A stretch of DNA of 64,000 bases from assembly GCF_014898815.1 (NCBI RefSeq), contig NW_026515546.1, positions 3,605,001 to 3,669,000 of the forward strand. Reading direction: 5' to 3'. Every line of letters starts with the position of its first letter. The stretch's first letter is position 1. The notes under the pieces are model-generated. The model was not told where the DNA came from, did no database searches, and saw only the letters and a list, made by a program, of their open reading frames with translations. This stretch comes from Panonychus citri (taxonomy: Eukaryota; Arthropoda; Arachnida; Trombidiformes; Tetranychidae). The position numbers were made by a program, and so were the translations under genes. Of the stretch, positions 27,824 to 39,253 are shown piece after piece.

Positions 27824-29951
27824 CAAAGAGACAACTACATTAGATCGTGTAAATTGTTACCCGATGGTCGAACCCTAATCGTCGGCGGTGAGGCCAATGC
27901 CATTTGTATCTGGGACTTGGGTCAGCAACCTCGTATTAAAGCTGAACTTACCTCATCCGCACCGGCTTGTTATGCTTTAGCCATTAGTCCAGATTCAAAG
28001 GTTTGCTTTAGCTGTTGTAGCGATGGTAATATCGTTGTATGGGATTTACGTAATCACTCAATCGTTAGACAATTTCAAGGTCACACTGATGGTGCTTCCT
28101 GTATCGATATAAGTTCCGATGGTAGCAAATTATGGACCGGTGGTCTTGATAATACAGTTCGCTCATGGGATCTTGGAGAAGTAAGTTTTCCGTTTCCTGT
28201 TTCATTCCATGATGATAAAACTGTATTAACCATTTATCTTTTTATGGTCATTATCATCATCATCATCATCATTATTATCATTATCATTTGCATTTCCATC
28301 ATTATCATGTTCAGTTGATGTGTAATACAAATCAACCATATCATTATAATGATGATGTTGATGATAATTTCATTAGTATCAAATTGATTTTGCAAAAATA
28401 AAACTGATGATTGGTGCCAATAAATTAATGATAATCATTTAATCATCTCTCTCTCTCTCCCTCTCTCTCTCTAAACAATTTACAGGGTCGTCAACTTCAA
28501 CAACACGATTTCTCATCACAAATATTTTCATTGGGCTACTGTCCCACTGGAGATTGGCTTGCTGTCGGGTAAGTTATCATCTTTTATCATCTCTATCATC
28601 ATCATTACCAACAACAAGATTAACTTTTATAATCTCAGGATAAGGAGAGGGAAAAATGATTAACATGAAAAGATGAAGTTAATTTTGTTTGGCAAACTTT
28701 TCCTATTGTAAATAATCAAGTTTCCAGAAAAAAAAACCAGAATCAACTGAATGAACCTGAAAATTGTAACAGTTAACACAATTTAATCTAATACAAATTA
28801 GAGCCTCAGTGATTACAGTGATTAATTATAATCAAACTAATATATTAATTAACCATTTTCTCTTGAATTTCCTTTTTACAACCTTTTTTATCAAAGACAT
28901 TCACACTTATTAATAGTAAACTGAAATGATAATAATAATAAAATGATATCATTCAAATACAATTCATATTACAATCAAGTCAGATTTGAATCGCATCCTC
29001 ATCCCTTTGTTAATTTGCTAAACACTAATCAAAACGATCCATCTATCAAATACTAACAACAATAACAATCTAATTCTTGGTAAATTGTTATCTATTACAA
29101 TCAATGGTATCGAATCTCGTATTCATCTGATTGTATTGAATTTCTTTTCACAATTAGATTAATTGAAATTTTCTCTCAATTGATTCACAGAATGGAAAGT
29201 AGCAATGTTGAGGTTTTACATTGTTCTAAACCCGAAAAATATCAATTACATCTCCATGAAAGTTGTGTATTATCACTCAAGTTTGCTTATTGTGGTAAAT
29301 GGTTCGTCAGCACTGGAAAGGATAACATGCTGAATACATGGAGAACACCTTATGGAGCATCAATTTTCCAGGTAACAATAATCATCATCATCACAATTTC
29401 ACCTTAATCATATTTATATCATTCTCTATGAGAAAAGTTTTTCTTGGTCCTGATGATTTACAAATGATAATGAAAATGATACTTTTCCTTCATTTTATTA
29501 TTATCATTAACGTTATCATCATCATTTCAATCATTATCATCATGTCTTCATGTTTATCATCCTTACAAATCCATTGTTAACCTTGAGCAAACAAAAGGTA
29601 AACTAAATATTACCTTTGAGATGATTATCATGATAATAATACCTGATGATATATTAACTCAAGTTGTCATAGTTACTTTCATATTATTGTTACTATTTGA
29701 TGATGATTATTATGATATAATCAATTTAATGTTACCTGTTGGGAAGGTTTAATTGTCCATCCTTTGATTTGTTTACTTTCGCTGATTGTTATAATATAAT
29801 TATATTAATTTTTCCAACTTTTCTTTTCTCTTTCTTGATTCAGTCTCGGGAACAATCATCGGTACTCAGTTGCGATATATCTTCCGATGATAAATACATC
29901 GTCACGGGTTCGGGTGATAAAAAGGCCACCGTTTATGAAGTTATTTATTGA
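27824..29951 (+). CDS. gro: Groucho/TLE co-repressor, C-terminal WD40 exons (5' end outside or unrecognised)
   Basis: Four exons, 27,824-28,180, 28,486-28,568, 29,191-29,371 and 29,844-29,951, join in consistent phase (0, 2, 0) and give 242 codons plus TGA. All introns are GT..AG (305, 622 and 472 bases). The product begins RDNYIRSCKLLPDGRT and ends GSGDKKATVYEVIY, the hallmark C-terminus of Groucho/TLE proteins. Typical propeller blades are visible: SWDLGE, GHTDGASCIDIS, STGKDNMLNTWRTPYGASIF. Known of the family: nuclear co-repressor recruited by Hairy/E(spl), Engrailed, Tcf and other factors; the WD40 propeller binds WRPW and eh1 peptides. Glycine 147 is completed across the second intron. 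The exon set starts mid-propeller, so the start codon, Q domain and first blades are not in this entry. No frameshift or stop was seen. Confidence 0.96.
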
Positions 29952-30475
29952 TTCCTGTCTCATCTTCATCTTCATCTTCATCTTCATCTCTCTCTCTCTT
30001 GCTCTCATCCCTGTGGTCTCATCTTCATCATCTTCTCATCATTGACTCATTGATTTTCGATTCCTAATATAAATTGTAAACAACAAAAAACCAAACCCAT
30101 TGTAGTTTAATTGAGACACAATTAGTTTACAAAACTCGATTATTTCAATTATTTCATCTTCATCATTAATCCTGTCATTTTTTTTTGTCTCTTCCCTTTT
30201 CATCCTGATATATATACACATACAAATATATCTTCTCATCTTATTATATCATTGATTGATTTTAATTGATTGCTTCGAATCAACTTTTAACCCTTATGGA
30301 AAACTTAATCAATTTGTTTCCAAACTCAAAAAATCAAACAAAATTTTGATCAATCTTAATCATCTCTCTCCCTATTTCTCTCATCCCTCTAATCTATTTG
30401 ATGTAATTGTCGATGAATATTGATTGTGTAATAAATGGACAATTGACAAATAAAAAAAGAATTACAAATTTCAAT
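29952..30475 (+). other. gro: groucho 3' UTR
   Basis: The DNA after the groucho stop contains TCTTCA and CT repeats and AT-rich sequence but no further coding frame. It ends at two AATAAA hexamers, which suggests a 3' UTR of about 500 bases. The exact end is inferred. Confidence 0.6.
30430..30454 (+). terminator. polyadenylation signals of groucho
   Basis: Two AATAAA hexamers, at 30,430-30,435 and 30,449-30,454, lie about 480-500 bases after the stop codon on the sense strand. They are the first tandem canonical pair downstream. Confidence 0.6.
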
Positions 30476-30557
30476 TAGATTGTTTCATTTTCTTTCCATT
30501 TAATTAAACATTTTGTTTTCCAATTTGAAACAATTTATCCGGATTACGAATACACAG

Positions 30558-30719
30558 TCGCCATCTATTGGTTGAATTGAGCGGAAAATGGAAAATCAAT
30601 TTCTATTCAAATCTCAAGACCAACAGATGGCGATGAAATAGAAACAGAAATCGATACAATTTAAATGTCACTCTTATCCCAAGTTGAAGAATTTGTAAAT
30701 TAGTGTCGCCATCTATTGG
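30558..30719. promoter_or_regulatory. cluster of three CTCF-like sites between convergent genes
   Basis: The 14-mer CCAAYAGATGGCGA occurs three times in 162 bases: minus strand at 30,558-30,571, plus strand at 30,620-30,633, minus strand at 30,706-30,719. The copies differ only at the Y position. The word matches the bilaterian CTCF core (CCASYAGRKGGCR) except for A at the fourth base. I noticed no other copy in the window. The cluster lies exactly between the groucho 3' end and the 3' end of the convergent membrane-protein gene, where an insulator or termination boundary would be placed. CTCF binding is inference. Confidence 0.55.
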
Positions 30720-30838
30720 TGAAGAATAAAATGTTTCTTTGGGTAACTAATTTCGAGAATGAAATTAGATTTGAAATGAGAATTTAATTAAACTGTTCAA
30801 TTAAAAGAATCGATAAAATTTTTGCTTTTAAAATTCAA

Positions 30839-30844
30839 TTTAAT
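30839..30844 (-). terminator. possible polyadenylation signal (ATTAAA) of the TMEM220-like gene
   Basis: The minus strand reads ATTAAA about 165 bases after the stop of the membrane-protein gene. No canonical AATAAA is present closer. This is a weak call because ATTAAA is common in this AT-rich DNA. Confidence 0.3.
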
Positions 30845-31007
30845 TGGTTAATGATTTTTCCATTAATGAATTGGTAATTATGATTGGATGTTGTAAGAAA
30901 AATTTTACAGAAACACTTAAAGAATCGTGAAAGAAAAAACAAATTGTCAAGTTAATCGTTAATCTTTTACTTTTCTTGAATTGAATCCAAATCAGAGAAT
31001 CAAGGAA

Positions 31008-31544
31008 TCAACTGTTACTCTCAAGAAGATATAAGATAAACCATAAGGTTAAAGGTGAAATGGTAAAGACGAAAATGAGTAATTTAAATCTCCTGGAAAT
31101 GGCAGAATCGCCAACAGTTGAAGTAGTCGTTAAATAGATTGAGATGATTATCCAAATTAGAGCAATTAACGAACCAAGAAACTCTTTACCTTCCTCAGTC
31201 TCCAGGATGGTTAAACTTTCTCGATTCTCAATGTCACCCACCGAGGGATCGATCAAGGGAACGGAAGATCCCGAGGCCATGAAAGTACCGCCATTGGATA
31301 GGAAATAAAATCCATGGATTAGAACCAAAAGTGAATACAAGAAGCCACAAGATCTTATGAAAGCCTGGTAAACATAATGAGCGGCAATCGATGGACCAAA
31401 GGCCTGAATGAACGACATGATCGCGGGTATAATGTAGACGGTGCCCCACAAGTACCAATCGGGATCGTTATGTTGGACAATCGTTGCGAGAATGAAAAAA
31501 ATTCCCATGATAATGTTGATAAAACGAGAGTAAATTGTTACCAT
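31008..31544 (-). CDS. TMEM220: TMEM220-like multi-pass membrane protein
   Basis: Single uninterrupted frame. It could start at 31,580 (190 residues), but that ATG has T at -3. The ATG at 31,544 lies in CAACCATGG, a strong context, and gives 178 residues, so I chose it. About five hydrophobic segments are visible, near residues 6-24, 33-50, 64-84, 123-141 and 152-172. Family hallmarks of TMEM220 are present: a short first helix followed by HNDPD, then VYIIPA, and an acidic EEGKEFLG motif before the fourth helix. A longer extracellular or luminal loop with Ser and Pro lies between helices three and four. The function of the family is not established to my knowledge. The gene is intronless here, in contrast to its neighbours, and convergent with groucho. 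Confidence 0.85.
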   Translation of the reverse strand: MVTIYSRFINIIMGIFFILATIVQHNDPDWYLWGTVYIIPAIMSFIQAFGPSIAAHYVYQAFIRSCGFLYSLLVLIHGFYFLSNGGTFMASGSSVPLIDPSVGDIENRESLTILETEEGKEFLGSLIALIWIIISIYLTTTSTVGDSAISRRFKLLIFVFTISPLTLWFILYLLESNS

Positions 31545-31580
31545 GGTTGAATATTGATTAATCTTAATCAGTGTTATCAT

Positions 31581-34500
31581 TAAATCAGTGAAAACAAATA
31601 ATTATAATTTGAAACTTTCTCCTTGTTGAGTTGATCACTATCAGTGAATTAAAGTGTATAAACATTTGTACACTTATGATTTTGAAACAACAATTAACTG
31701 ATTGTGATCAGTGTCTCTCTTTTTCACTCTCTCATCCTAATTGTAAATGATCAAATCAATGTCAATTAATAACCATTGGTAATCTTAATTAGTTAATGGT
31801 GATTTCATTAATAACCTTCATGTGTAAATCTCTAGTGTCTTTATTGTTTCAAATTTTGCAACAATCAAAATCAATTCATGATTAAAGTTGACAGTTAGTC
31901 AAAGTTAGTTGTTGGCAATTAGTTGATTGTTAGCAATTTGATTACATGAGATATATAAGATTTTAGTGACTGAGTTAATTGTTTCATTCATTTCATACAA
32001 TCAGATAAATTAATATGATTACCTTTCAATCAAAATTTGATGACAAATGAAAACGCGATCATGATTAAGGTTAATCATCATAAATAACATTGGTCAATAT
32101 AATTTAATTGTCTTAATTTAACTATTGATAGTTGAATGATTAGCTATTGATTTTTTTTTGCTATTACGCTGATCATAAATATTGATATTATCATAATTAT
32201 AATTGATTGTTTGACTCCATTAGATATTAATTTGATTCAATTGCAAAAAAAACATCATGAAGGTTATATAATATATTGGGTGTTTACATAGAGACACCAA
32301 ATTTGATGGCAAGTTAATCATAATAATTAACGAAATTTGATCACGATATAATAATAATAAAACAATTAACATCCAACAATCAACATGTATGATGATTAAT
32401 TTACTGGTTGGGTTAAGAAAGTGATCGATTTAATTGTTAACCATTTCCTCTTGATGATGATGATCAATATTGATTAATCCAAATGATTCCATTGATTGAT
32501 TGATTGTTGATGATGATTATCTTCATCATCATCATCAACATGTTAACCTTATCATGAGAGAGAGAAAAAAATTGAAATTAGATTAACATTACAATTTAAG
32601 TTGAACAATTTAATTCAATTATTATTAATAATACATTTTACTTATTATATTTACACAGGAACAAAGTTTTTTCAAACTTACATATTTTTCATGAGGAAAT
32701 GAACTTTTTTGTTTCTCAACCTGAATCAATATGATGATGATGATGATGGATGATGAATGAAACATAGATCGATAACCTTTTCATGTTTATCTTTAATGCT
32801 GATGTTGCATTTATTCATAATCAACTTGATTGTTGGTTAAATTGTTACAATGGAAACTAAATAAGCCAAATTGAATGGACGTTCATTTGTGTGGATAATA
32901 TTTTCCGATTGATTTTCTGTTTGATTCGTTCCTGTTTCTAACAATTCAACTTTTGGAATTGTAACTTTCCCGCTCAATAGATGTTGCTATGTGTTCATTA
33001 GTCTTGAGTCTTTCTCTCTCATTTGTTTCTCTATCATGTAACATGAGATGCTGATGATGGTTAAGATGATGATAAAGGGATGATAAAAAAGGAATAATAA
33101 AAACAAAGAAAGAGAGAAAATGAGTCACGAGTAGAACTTAAATTGGTTAGAAGGAGAAGAAAAGAAAATATTTTAAAGAGAAAATGAAAGAAGATGAGGG
33201 ATGAGAATGAGAAGATGAAAGATGAGAGAAAAAGTTAGAGAAAATAAACAAGATGATGAGGATGGAAAAATGGGATGGAAGATGATAGAATCTGTAAGAT
33301 GATGAAAAGGAAAAGTAAGAAATGAAGAATCAACCAGAGTGAGAAAAAGAAACTAATGAGAGAGAGAGAGAGAGAGATAAAGGTGAGACCAAAGTCAGTT
33401 AATATGATGAGATGATGATGATGAAATAAACAAATAACAATCATAACAAGATGAAAACATGATGATAATGAGAGAGAAGGGTAAGAATAAGTGAAAGTAA
33501 ATGATAATGGATTCAATTATTATCTGAATACATTGAAAGTTCAACATGATGGTTATGTTGATGATGAGAGGAAGATTTTTATGAAGATAAACAGGAAGTT
33601 AGAGTTGATCAGGCAAAATGGTTAAGCGTGAAAATGAATTAAAGTAACAATGAAATCATCATCATAAATGATGATAATGGTTCATGATGATTAACAGGAA
33701 CAGGAAAAAAAACAAGGCAACAATAATAATAATAGTTTACAAATTGATTGGAAAATTAAATGAACGTAAACAGTTAGATTAATGAATGTAAATTATTTCA
33801 ATTCGAGTGAATTAAATTATCTGATTATTTAGGTGATTATCATTAGTGTTCATTTATTATTCTCTTGTCTTATTCAGATGGTCAGTGAAAGAGAGAGAGA
33901 GAGATGGACATTATTGATTCTATTAACTGTTTGGTAAATTGTTTTGGATTCCGATGTAAATGAACTTTGCAATTGACCCACTGGTGGGATTTACTTTTAT
34001 CGATTTGGGTTACGATTGTTGTTGTTTCACCTGACAATGAAAGAGTGACCATCAGAATGAAATTGAAATTATGGACATTGTTGGGAATTCATTTGTGGAG
34101 AAAGAAAAAATTGTTTTTTATTATTATTGTACAATTAGAGAGCATGAAAACATTTCTGACTTGTGAGTGTCTTGTCCTTACATTGGATTTTTTTCTCAGA
34201 TTTATACAAAATTATCAATTCCATTGTCTTTGTTTTGATTAGCTTGAGTTTGCTTTTGTATACAATAAGTTAAAAGAGAGAGAGAGAGAGAGATAAGATC
34301 CTTGACTGATGATGAAGGTGGTGGGTAAATGATGATGGCGATGCTAATTATTAATAAGATGAGCATGATGATGATGATGATGATGATGGTAAGCAGATGA
34401 AGGATAAAATGAACACAAGAGGAACAAGATATGAAAAAAAGTTGGCGAAAATGATGTTACATTAAAAAATGTTGTTTGTTTGTTTACCCTCGGCAGAGGC

Positions 34501-34829
34501 AACATTGAATTACGAGTACCCTTTCAGAGTTGAAGGCTTGAATATCCAATGAAATGATGAAGTTTTAGAGAAAGAAAGTCAACCGATGTCATTTAACTTG
34601 AACTTGTTAACCAGAAATTTTGACACAACACAAAAAAAGACATCAGCCTAAGATGAAGCTTGGATTGGGTTTGAGATCGATGTAGATCGGGATTGTGAGT
34701 CCAAATCTTCTGGTTTTCAAGATGACTATGAGCTGGTTGTTTGCGATAGATGAATAGCTTTTAAGATTGTGGTTTCGTTGTGGTTTGTTGAGTTAATTAA
34801 AACTTTAGAAAAAAAAACAATTCAATGGC
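31581..34829. other. intergenic DNA between TMEM220-like and semaphorin genes
   Basis: No coding region is supported. The first part is the 5' flank of the TMEM220-like gene; the last part contains the 3' UTR of the semaphorin gene. The middle (33.0-33.5 kb) is purine-rich on the plus strand with GATGAG and GA repeats. A less repetitive patch at 33.95-34.25 kb carries an unconvincing 91-codon frame. Confidence 0.5.
34117..34122 (-). terminator. candidate polyadenylation signal of semaphorin
   Basis: Only clear AATAAA on the minus strand in the 900 bases after the semaphorin stop codon. A shorter 3' UTR using a variant hexamer cannot be excluded. Confidence 0.3.
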
Positions 34830-35096
34830 TCAGAGATCACTTATATCTTCATAATCAGAATCATGATACTCAGTTTCATGTGAATATCTATTTACAGTTG
34901 ATTCCCATTGTTGTGTAGGTTGATAAATATGTGAATGTGATTGTTGCTGTTGAAGTTGTTGTTGTTGTTGTTGTTTAATTGAACCACGATGAAGCCTATT
35001 CTCTATAAATATATCTTCTTCACCTTCTGAAAAGGTTTGTTGTCTGCCGAGCTGTTGGCGTTTTTTCCGTTCTTGGGTGGAACATTTAACACTAAA
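34830..35096 (-). other. open -1 frame overlapping and extending past the semaphorin stop
   Basis: Relative to the semaphorin frame, the -1 frame is open from just after a TAA near 35,100 to a TGA at 34,830-34,832, about 89 codons. The 76 codons after the A_AAA_AAC heptamer at 35,060-35,066 read RQQLGRQQTFSEGEEDIFIE, then a Gln/His-rich section, and end SDYEDISDL. It is composed like a cytoplasmic tail (acidic, Gln-rich, no hydrophobic runs). It has no start codon of its own that would make it an independent gene. It could be expressed by -1 frameshifting, by splicing to the acceptor CCTTTTCAG ending at 35,027, or not at all. Confidence 0.4.
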
Positions 35097-37530
35097 TTAA
35101 TTGGTTTATTAATTGATGGAACACCTATCCCACCGTAAGAGTCATTTGGTAAATGTCTACTTAATGTCCTATGGTCAAGATAAGCTCGACCATCGGCGTA
35201 AGGTGAACACACCCCTGGATCCTTTTTACACCGGCTACTAAAAATGTAGCCAAAAATAAAACCAATAACTAGCGAGGAAACTACTGAGGTCACTATTCCA
35301 AAGGCTAAGGTATCCGATGAGAAACACTGTGAAGCTGCAATCTCACAATTGGCTCCAGCTGAGTTTTCATCTGATCCACTGGCTCTTTCTGCTGTTAACG
35401 GCGGAGAACCACCATTACCACCACCTCGTTCACCAGAAGATAAACGATCACCTGGACGATCACTATTTCGATAACCATCTATTCCCGCCTCATTTGGACC
35501 TGGCGGTCTTCCGTCTGGACACCTATTGTCCCAAGCTTCTTCAACATTTTGAACAAAATTATCTCGATTCCAGATTCGTACTCTGGACGAGGTACATAGT
35601 GACCTGGAAATGTCCCATGCACAATATGGATCTTGAAGGGCAACACATTTTCCACAGGAATTGGCACGTTTTTCACATTTAGATAAGGGAATACCTTGTA
35701 CTTCACCATCAGAGACAACAATTAACTTTGATTCAAAAAGAGTTCGGTGTATCATTAAATTGACTACAGGTCGTCCCGGGAAAACTGGTATCTCGGTTAT
35801 AACCACGGGTAAAGTTTTATTATAATTTTCATGTCCATTGGGTGCATTAGAGGCTGAATTGATTACTTTCAGCACATGTCCATCAGTTGTACCAATAAAA
35901 AGTACATCAAAACGTGACCCGGACACGGTTTCTACTTGAGAGTCAACGGTAATTTTGGTAAATCTAAATTTTGGATTTGTTTGCATAATAATGGGTACAC
36001 CAAAAAGTGGACGAACAGAACCCGCCATTAAGGGTTTATCTCGGGTAAAGATGACCCGGGCATCTGATGTTGCCCGTGAATCTGGAACACATTGACCTGG
36101 TCTAGGTGAGGGAACCTGTGACTCAGGAACCTCTGCCCAGATAGAGTTGAACCTTTCTTGACCAAGGAAACGACCATTGTCAAATATATCTTGAACACTT
36201 CCCATGGTGTAGGCACAAATAGCTGATGCAGATAATGCATTATCGGGTGTTGTGAAGACTCCATAGAAAATATCAGCATCTCGTCCACTATAACTTCCTC
36301 TAATTATATCACTGGTTGATTCTGTTTAATTGTGAACACAGATAATAGTTTGAAAGAAACAAACACATATCCACACACCAGCAAATCCATTGAAAATAGG
36401 AGAGAAAGAGAGAGAGAGAGAGAATCCATCAAAGAAACCAACAAAATCATAGGAACCATAAGAAGAGAGTAGTTAGTAGTTCAAAGTATATAATTTTTGC
36501 GGGTGTGTCCAAATTTAAGTGAGTTAATGATATTATCGGGGAGAACAACAAAAGAGAACATGAAAAATAGAGAGAGAGAGAGGTAAAAAAAGACCAATTA
36601 GTTTGAGTGAAATCGATAATGATTGAAAAAGACAAGGGGAGTTAAAGGTGAGGTCATCAAAATTCGCCAAAAATATTAATCGGAACCATATTGATGAAGG
36701 GAAAAGAAAATACATAAAGACGATGCTAATTAAACGTACGTAATTCATTAAATTGGAAAGGAAGTTTTCCCGGAATGGAACAGTCGAGACGGACTTTGTG
36801 ATAACTGGTCCATAGACTTTTGAATGAGGGATGACCTTGATCATTGATACAAACTCGAGCAACTCTTGGGTAAATAGCTTTACCACAGTTACTGAATTCA
36901 ACGGAATTTTCACGGAAGAAAAAGTAAACATGTTGACCATAAACCTGAGAATTTACAAAATTGGGCTCTGAAGAAAGAAAAGAGAAACAAACAGTTAATA
37001 GAGTGAACACAATCAATTGCCAATGTAAATAGTTGATTGTTTTACAGTATTTACCATTTAATTGTTGAACATCAGAAGTTCTCGTTTGCAAGGGTAATCT
37101 TGAAATTGAATATGAGCTTCCCGCTCTATCGGTGGGTGTAGCTGCATAAAGTTTGGATTCTAAAGAGAGAGAGAGAGAGAAAAAGAAAAGAAAACAATTA
37201 GCAAACAAAACGGATTAACTGCATAATCTTTGTTAACAAAGGGAATAAAACAAAAGAAAAACGGTCAAGATTAAGAATCAAAAATCAGAAGAGTGAAAAG
37301 TCAAACAAGAGAAAAAAAAATCAAAGTAAACGAGATAAAAGGTAAACACAATAAAGAGCCAAAGGGATGAGAAAATAAAAACAAATCAACATGCTGATGA
37401 TTCTAATTAGTAAGATGAATTAAAATTTGTGGAGATTAGAATCGGAAAGGTGAGTTAATTAGAATTAGTGAAAATGTACCTGGTTTATCCTTTACAGGTT
37501 CTGGTGATGATTAAATAATCAATTGTTAGT

Positions 37531-37589
<59 letters not shown>

Positions 37590-38932
37590 ATTATCATTAA
37601 TAAATTGATGATGATAATAAATTAGAGGTGAAAGGAATATCTGTTTTTCTGGTTTTCCAGGAATCAGAATTGTTAATTGTTAACCATCAGGTCAAAGAAT
37701 CAAAAACTCAGCTATTTAATCAGATTGTCGACAACAATCTACACTGTTCAATATTCAAGTTGACCTCTAATTAAACTAGTTAAGGTTATTGGTCATCGTA
37801 AGGGTGTAGATGAATATAAATAGTTGAACATAATTATAGATCAGAATTTGAAGAAAAAAAAATCATTGTTATATTTTTAGTTAATTGTTTTGAGTTGTTA
37901 CAACTAAACAACTGATTATATTGATGATGGTGATAATTATGCTTGGTTTTCATCATCATCACCATCATAATCATTATCATCTTATTGTTGATCAACTCAA
38001 TTTAATCACTAACTAACTTCAATACCTACTGTTTAAATCGTAATTGTAAAAAAAACTGTTATGTTAAAATACTTGATTTTAACACCAATACATTAAAAAT
38101 CTCATCTTTCAACCATCATCATGATGATTGGAACCTGATTACTTTAAATGTAAAGTAATCATTGTTAAACTAAATTAGGATGAACCTAATCAAAATTAAC
38201 CTTAATTTCTCAACACTATCTCATTGAATTGTAATGATTGGATTATTTCAATAGTTTTTTAGTAAAACAAAGAAATGGATCCTGATGAATTGACGATGGA
38301 AAATCTCACACAAACATTGAGAAACAAAAACTGAATTCATGTTGATGATCAGGATGAGGTGATTGATTGATGTTACCTGCGAAAATTGCTGTATTATTTT
38401 GATCTGGACCAAATGGACATAAAGCATCTCCAGGGGTTTCATTTCGATATTCATATCCGTTCACTGTTTGCACATAATCTCGACACTTTGGCCTGTAAGC
38501 ATGAGTACCACACACAAAAAGGCCTCCATCTGATTTTAAAACTAGAACACGAATATAATTTTGACAGCGTTTCTCCCTATTGATTCCCTTAAGAACACAA
38601 GAGTCAAGATCTTTTTCCGTTGGATACCATTCAATTTTCTTAACCGGTTCAAAGGTTGACAAGCTAATATTGTAGATTAAATTTTTCGATCCAATAATTA
38701 GATAATCACCATCACGAACAATTAACCTAAAATCATCTGAATGACTTAAATTTCCACTGAATCTTTGAATTATAGATTCACCACCACCACCACCACCACC
38801 ATAACCAGTAGAAGATGAAGAACCAGCAGCAGAAACAGGAGAAGATGATAAACCAAGTAGAAGACACAGTAACAGTATTAAACCATAATATAAATGGTGG
38901 TGGAGAAAAAGCTGACACCAATGGTAGAACAT
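35003..38932 (-). CDS. Sema1a: class 1 transmembrane semaphorin
   Basis: Four exons, 38,932-38,377, 37,159-37,055, 36,967-36,740 and 36,321-35,003, all join in phase 1 with GT..AG introns (1,217, 87 and 418 bases) and give 735 residues. Residues 1-36 form a signal peptide with a hydrophobic LILLLCLLLG core. A poly-Gly stretch follows, then a sema domain from about 53 to 510, with YVYFFFRE-type motif HVYFFFREN, GKAIYPRVARVC, LDCSIPG, FNELQSTSDII, YGVFTTP, PRPGQC and FIGTTDGHVLK. A PSI domain (about 512-541, CGKCVALQDPYCAWD) is next, then a Gly/Ser-rich stalk with no Ig domain, a transmembrane helix at about 634-658 and a tail of about 77 residues ending QKVKKIYL. Known of the family: axon-guidance ligands and receptors acting through plexins. 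The start ATG sits in CCAAATG and precedes the signal peptide directly. Confidence 0.95.
35060..35066 (-). promoter_or_regulatory. A_AAA_AAC heptamer, possible -1 slippery site
   Basis: On the coding strand the bases read GG A AAA AAC GCC with zero-frame codons AAA (K716) and AAC (N717), exactly the X_XXY_YYZ arrangement of a -1 slippery site. The zero-frame stop follows 19 codons later. Only weak downstream stems are visible (GCC/GGC and CCTT/AAGG), so a strong stimulatory structure is not obvious. Confidence 0.35.
36968..37054 (-). other. 87-base semaphorin intron without in-frame stop
   Basis: The second semaphorin intron is 29 codons long and open in the gene's frame. Its retention would insert a hydrophobic 29-residue stretch into the sema domain instead of truncating it. 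Donor GTAAAT and acceptor TTTCTTTCTTCAG are good, so efficient splicing is the likely default. Confidence 0.7.
37480..37500 (-). other. candidate 21-base microexon in semaphorin intron 1
   Basis: Within intron 1 the minus strand reads ATCACCAG, 21 bases, then GTACATTTTC. The 21 bases are flanked by AG and GT and fit phase 1 on both sides. Inclusion would add EPVKDKP between A185 and E186 of the mature order, leaving both neighbouring exons in frame. The acceptor's pyrimidine tract is poor, so this is a candidate only. Confidence 0.25.
37532..37587. repeat. (GA)n microsatellite, about 56 bases
   Basis: Long GA array in semaphorin intron 1, about 30 bases upstream (in the gene's sense) of the candidate microexon. 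On the transcribed strand it reads as CU repeat, which pyrimidine-tract-binding proteins can recognise. Confidence 0.95.
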
Positions 38933-39253
38933 TTGGAAAAGAAGAAAAAAAAATTCTCTCTAACCAGTGGACCTAAATAACCATTTATATGGTATATTTG
39001 GTGCCATGGAAAAGAAACTAAAAGTTACACTGTTTATACACAACAAAGAGAATTTAAATCCAAAAATGATCAATTTCAACACCAAGAATAAAAAATAGAG
39101 AAAAAGAAAAACAGAAAAAAGAGATTATCAGTTAAGCTAAAAAAGAAAACAACAAAAATGTTCAATGTTCAACCTTAACAACAGAACAAGAGAAAGAGAC
39201 TAAACTTTCCTGGTGAAGAAAATAAAGAGAACCAGAAATTCAGTTGATCGAAT

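Noticed and set aside
28181..28318. Continuation of the first groucho exon's frame into poly-Ile
   Set aside because: Lies past a clear GTAAGT-type donor; the Ile run is an intronic ATC repeat.
27824..29951. Idea that the WD40 exons are a processed or decayed groucho pseudogene
   Set aside because: All introns are present with good signals, phases match and no stop or frameshift occurs.
33967..34242. 91-codon plus-strand frame between TMEM220-like and semaphorin
   Set aside because: No family recognised, no ATG at the frame's start, and it overlaps the likely semaphorin 3' UTR on the other strand.
35317..35682. 121-codon plus-strand frame
   Set aside because: Antisense shadow of the last semaphorin exon.
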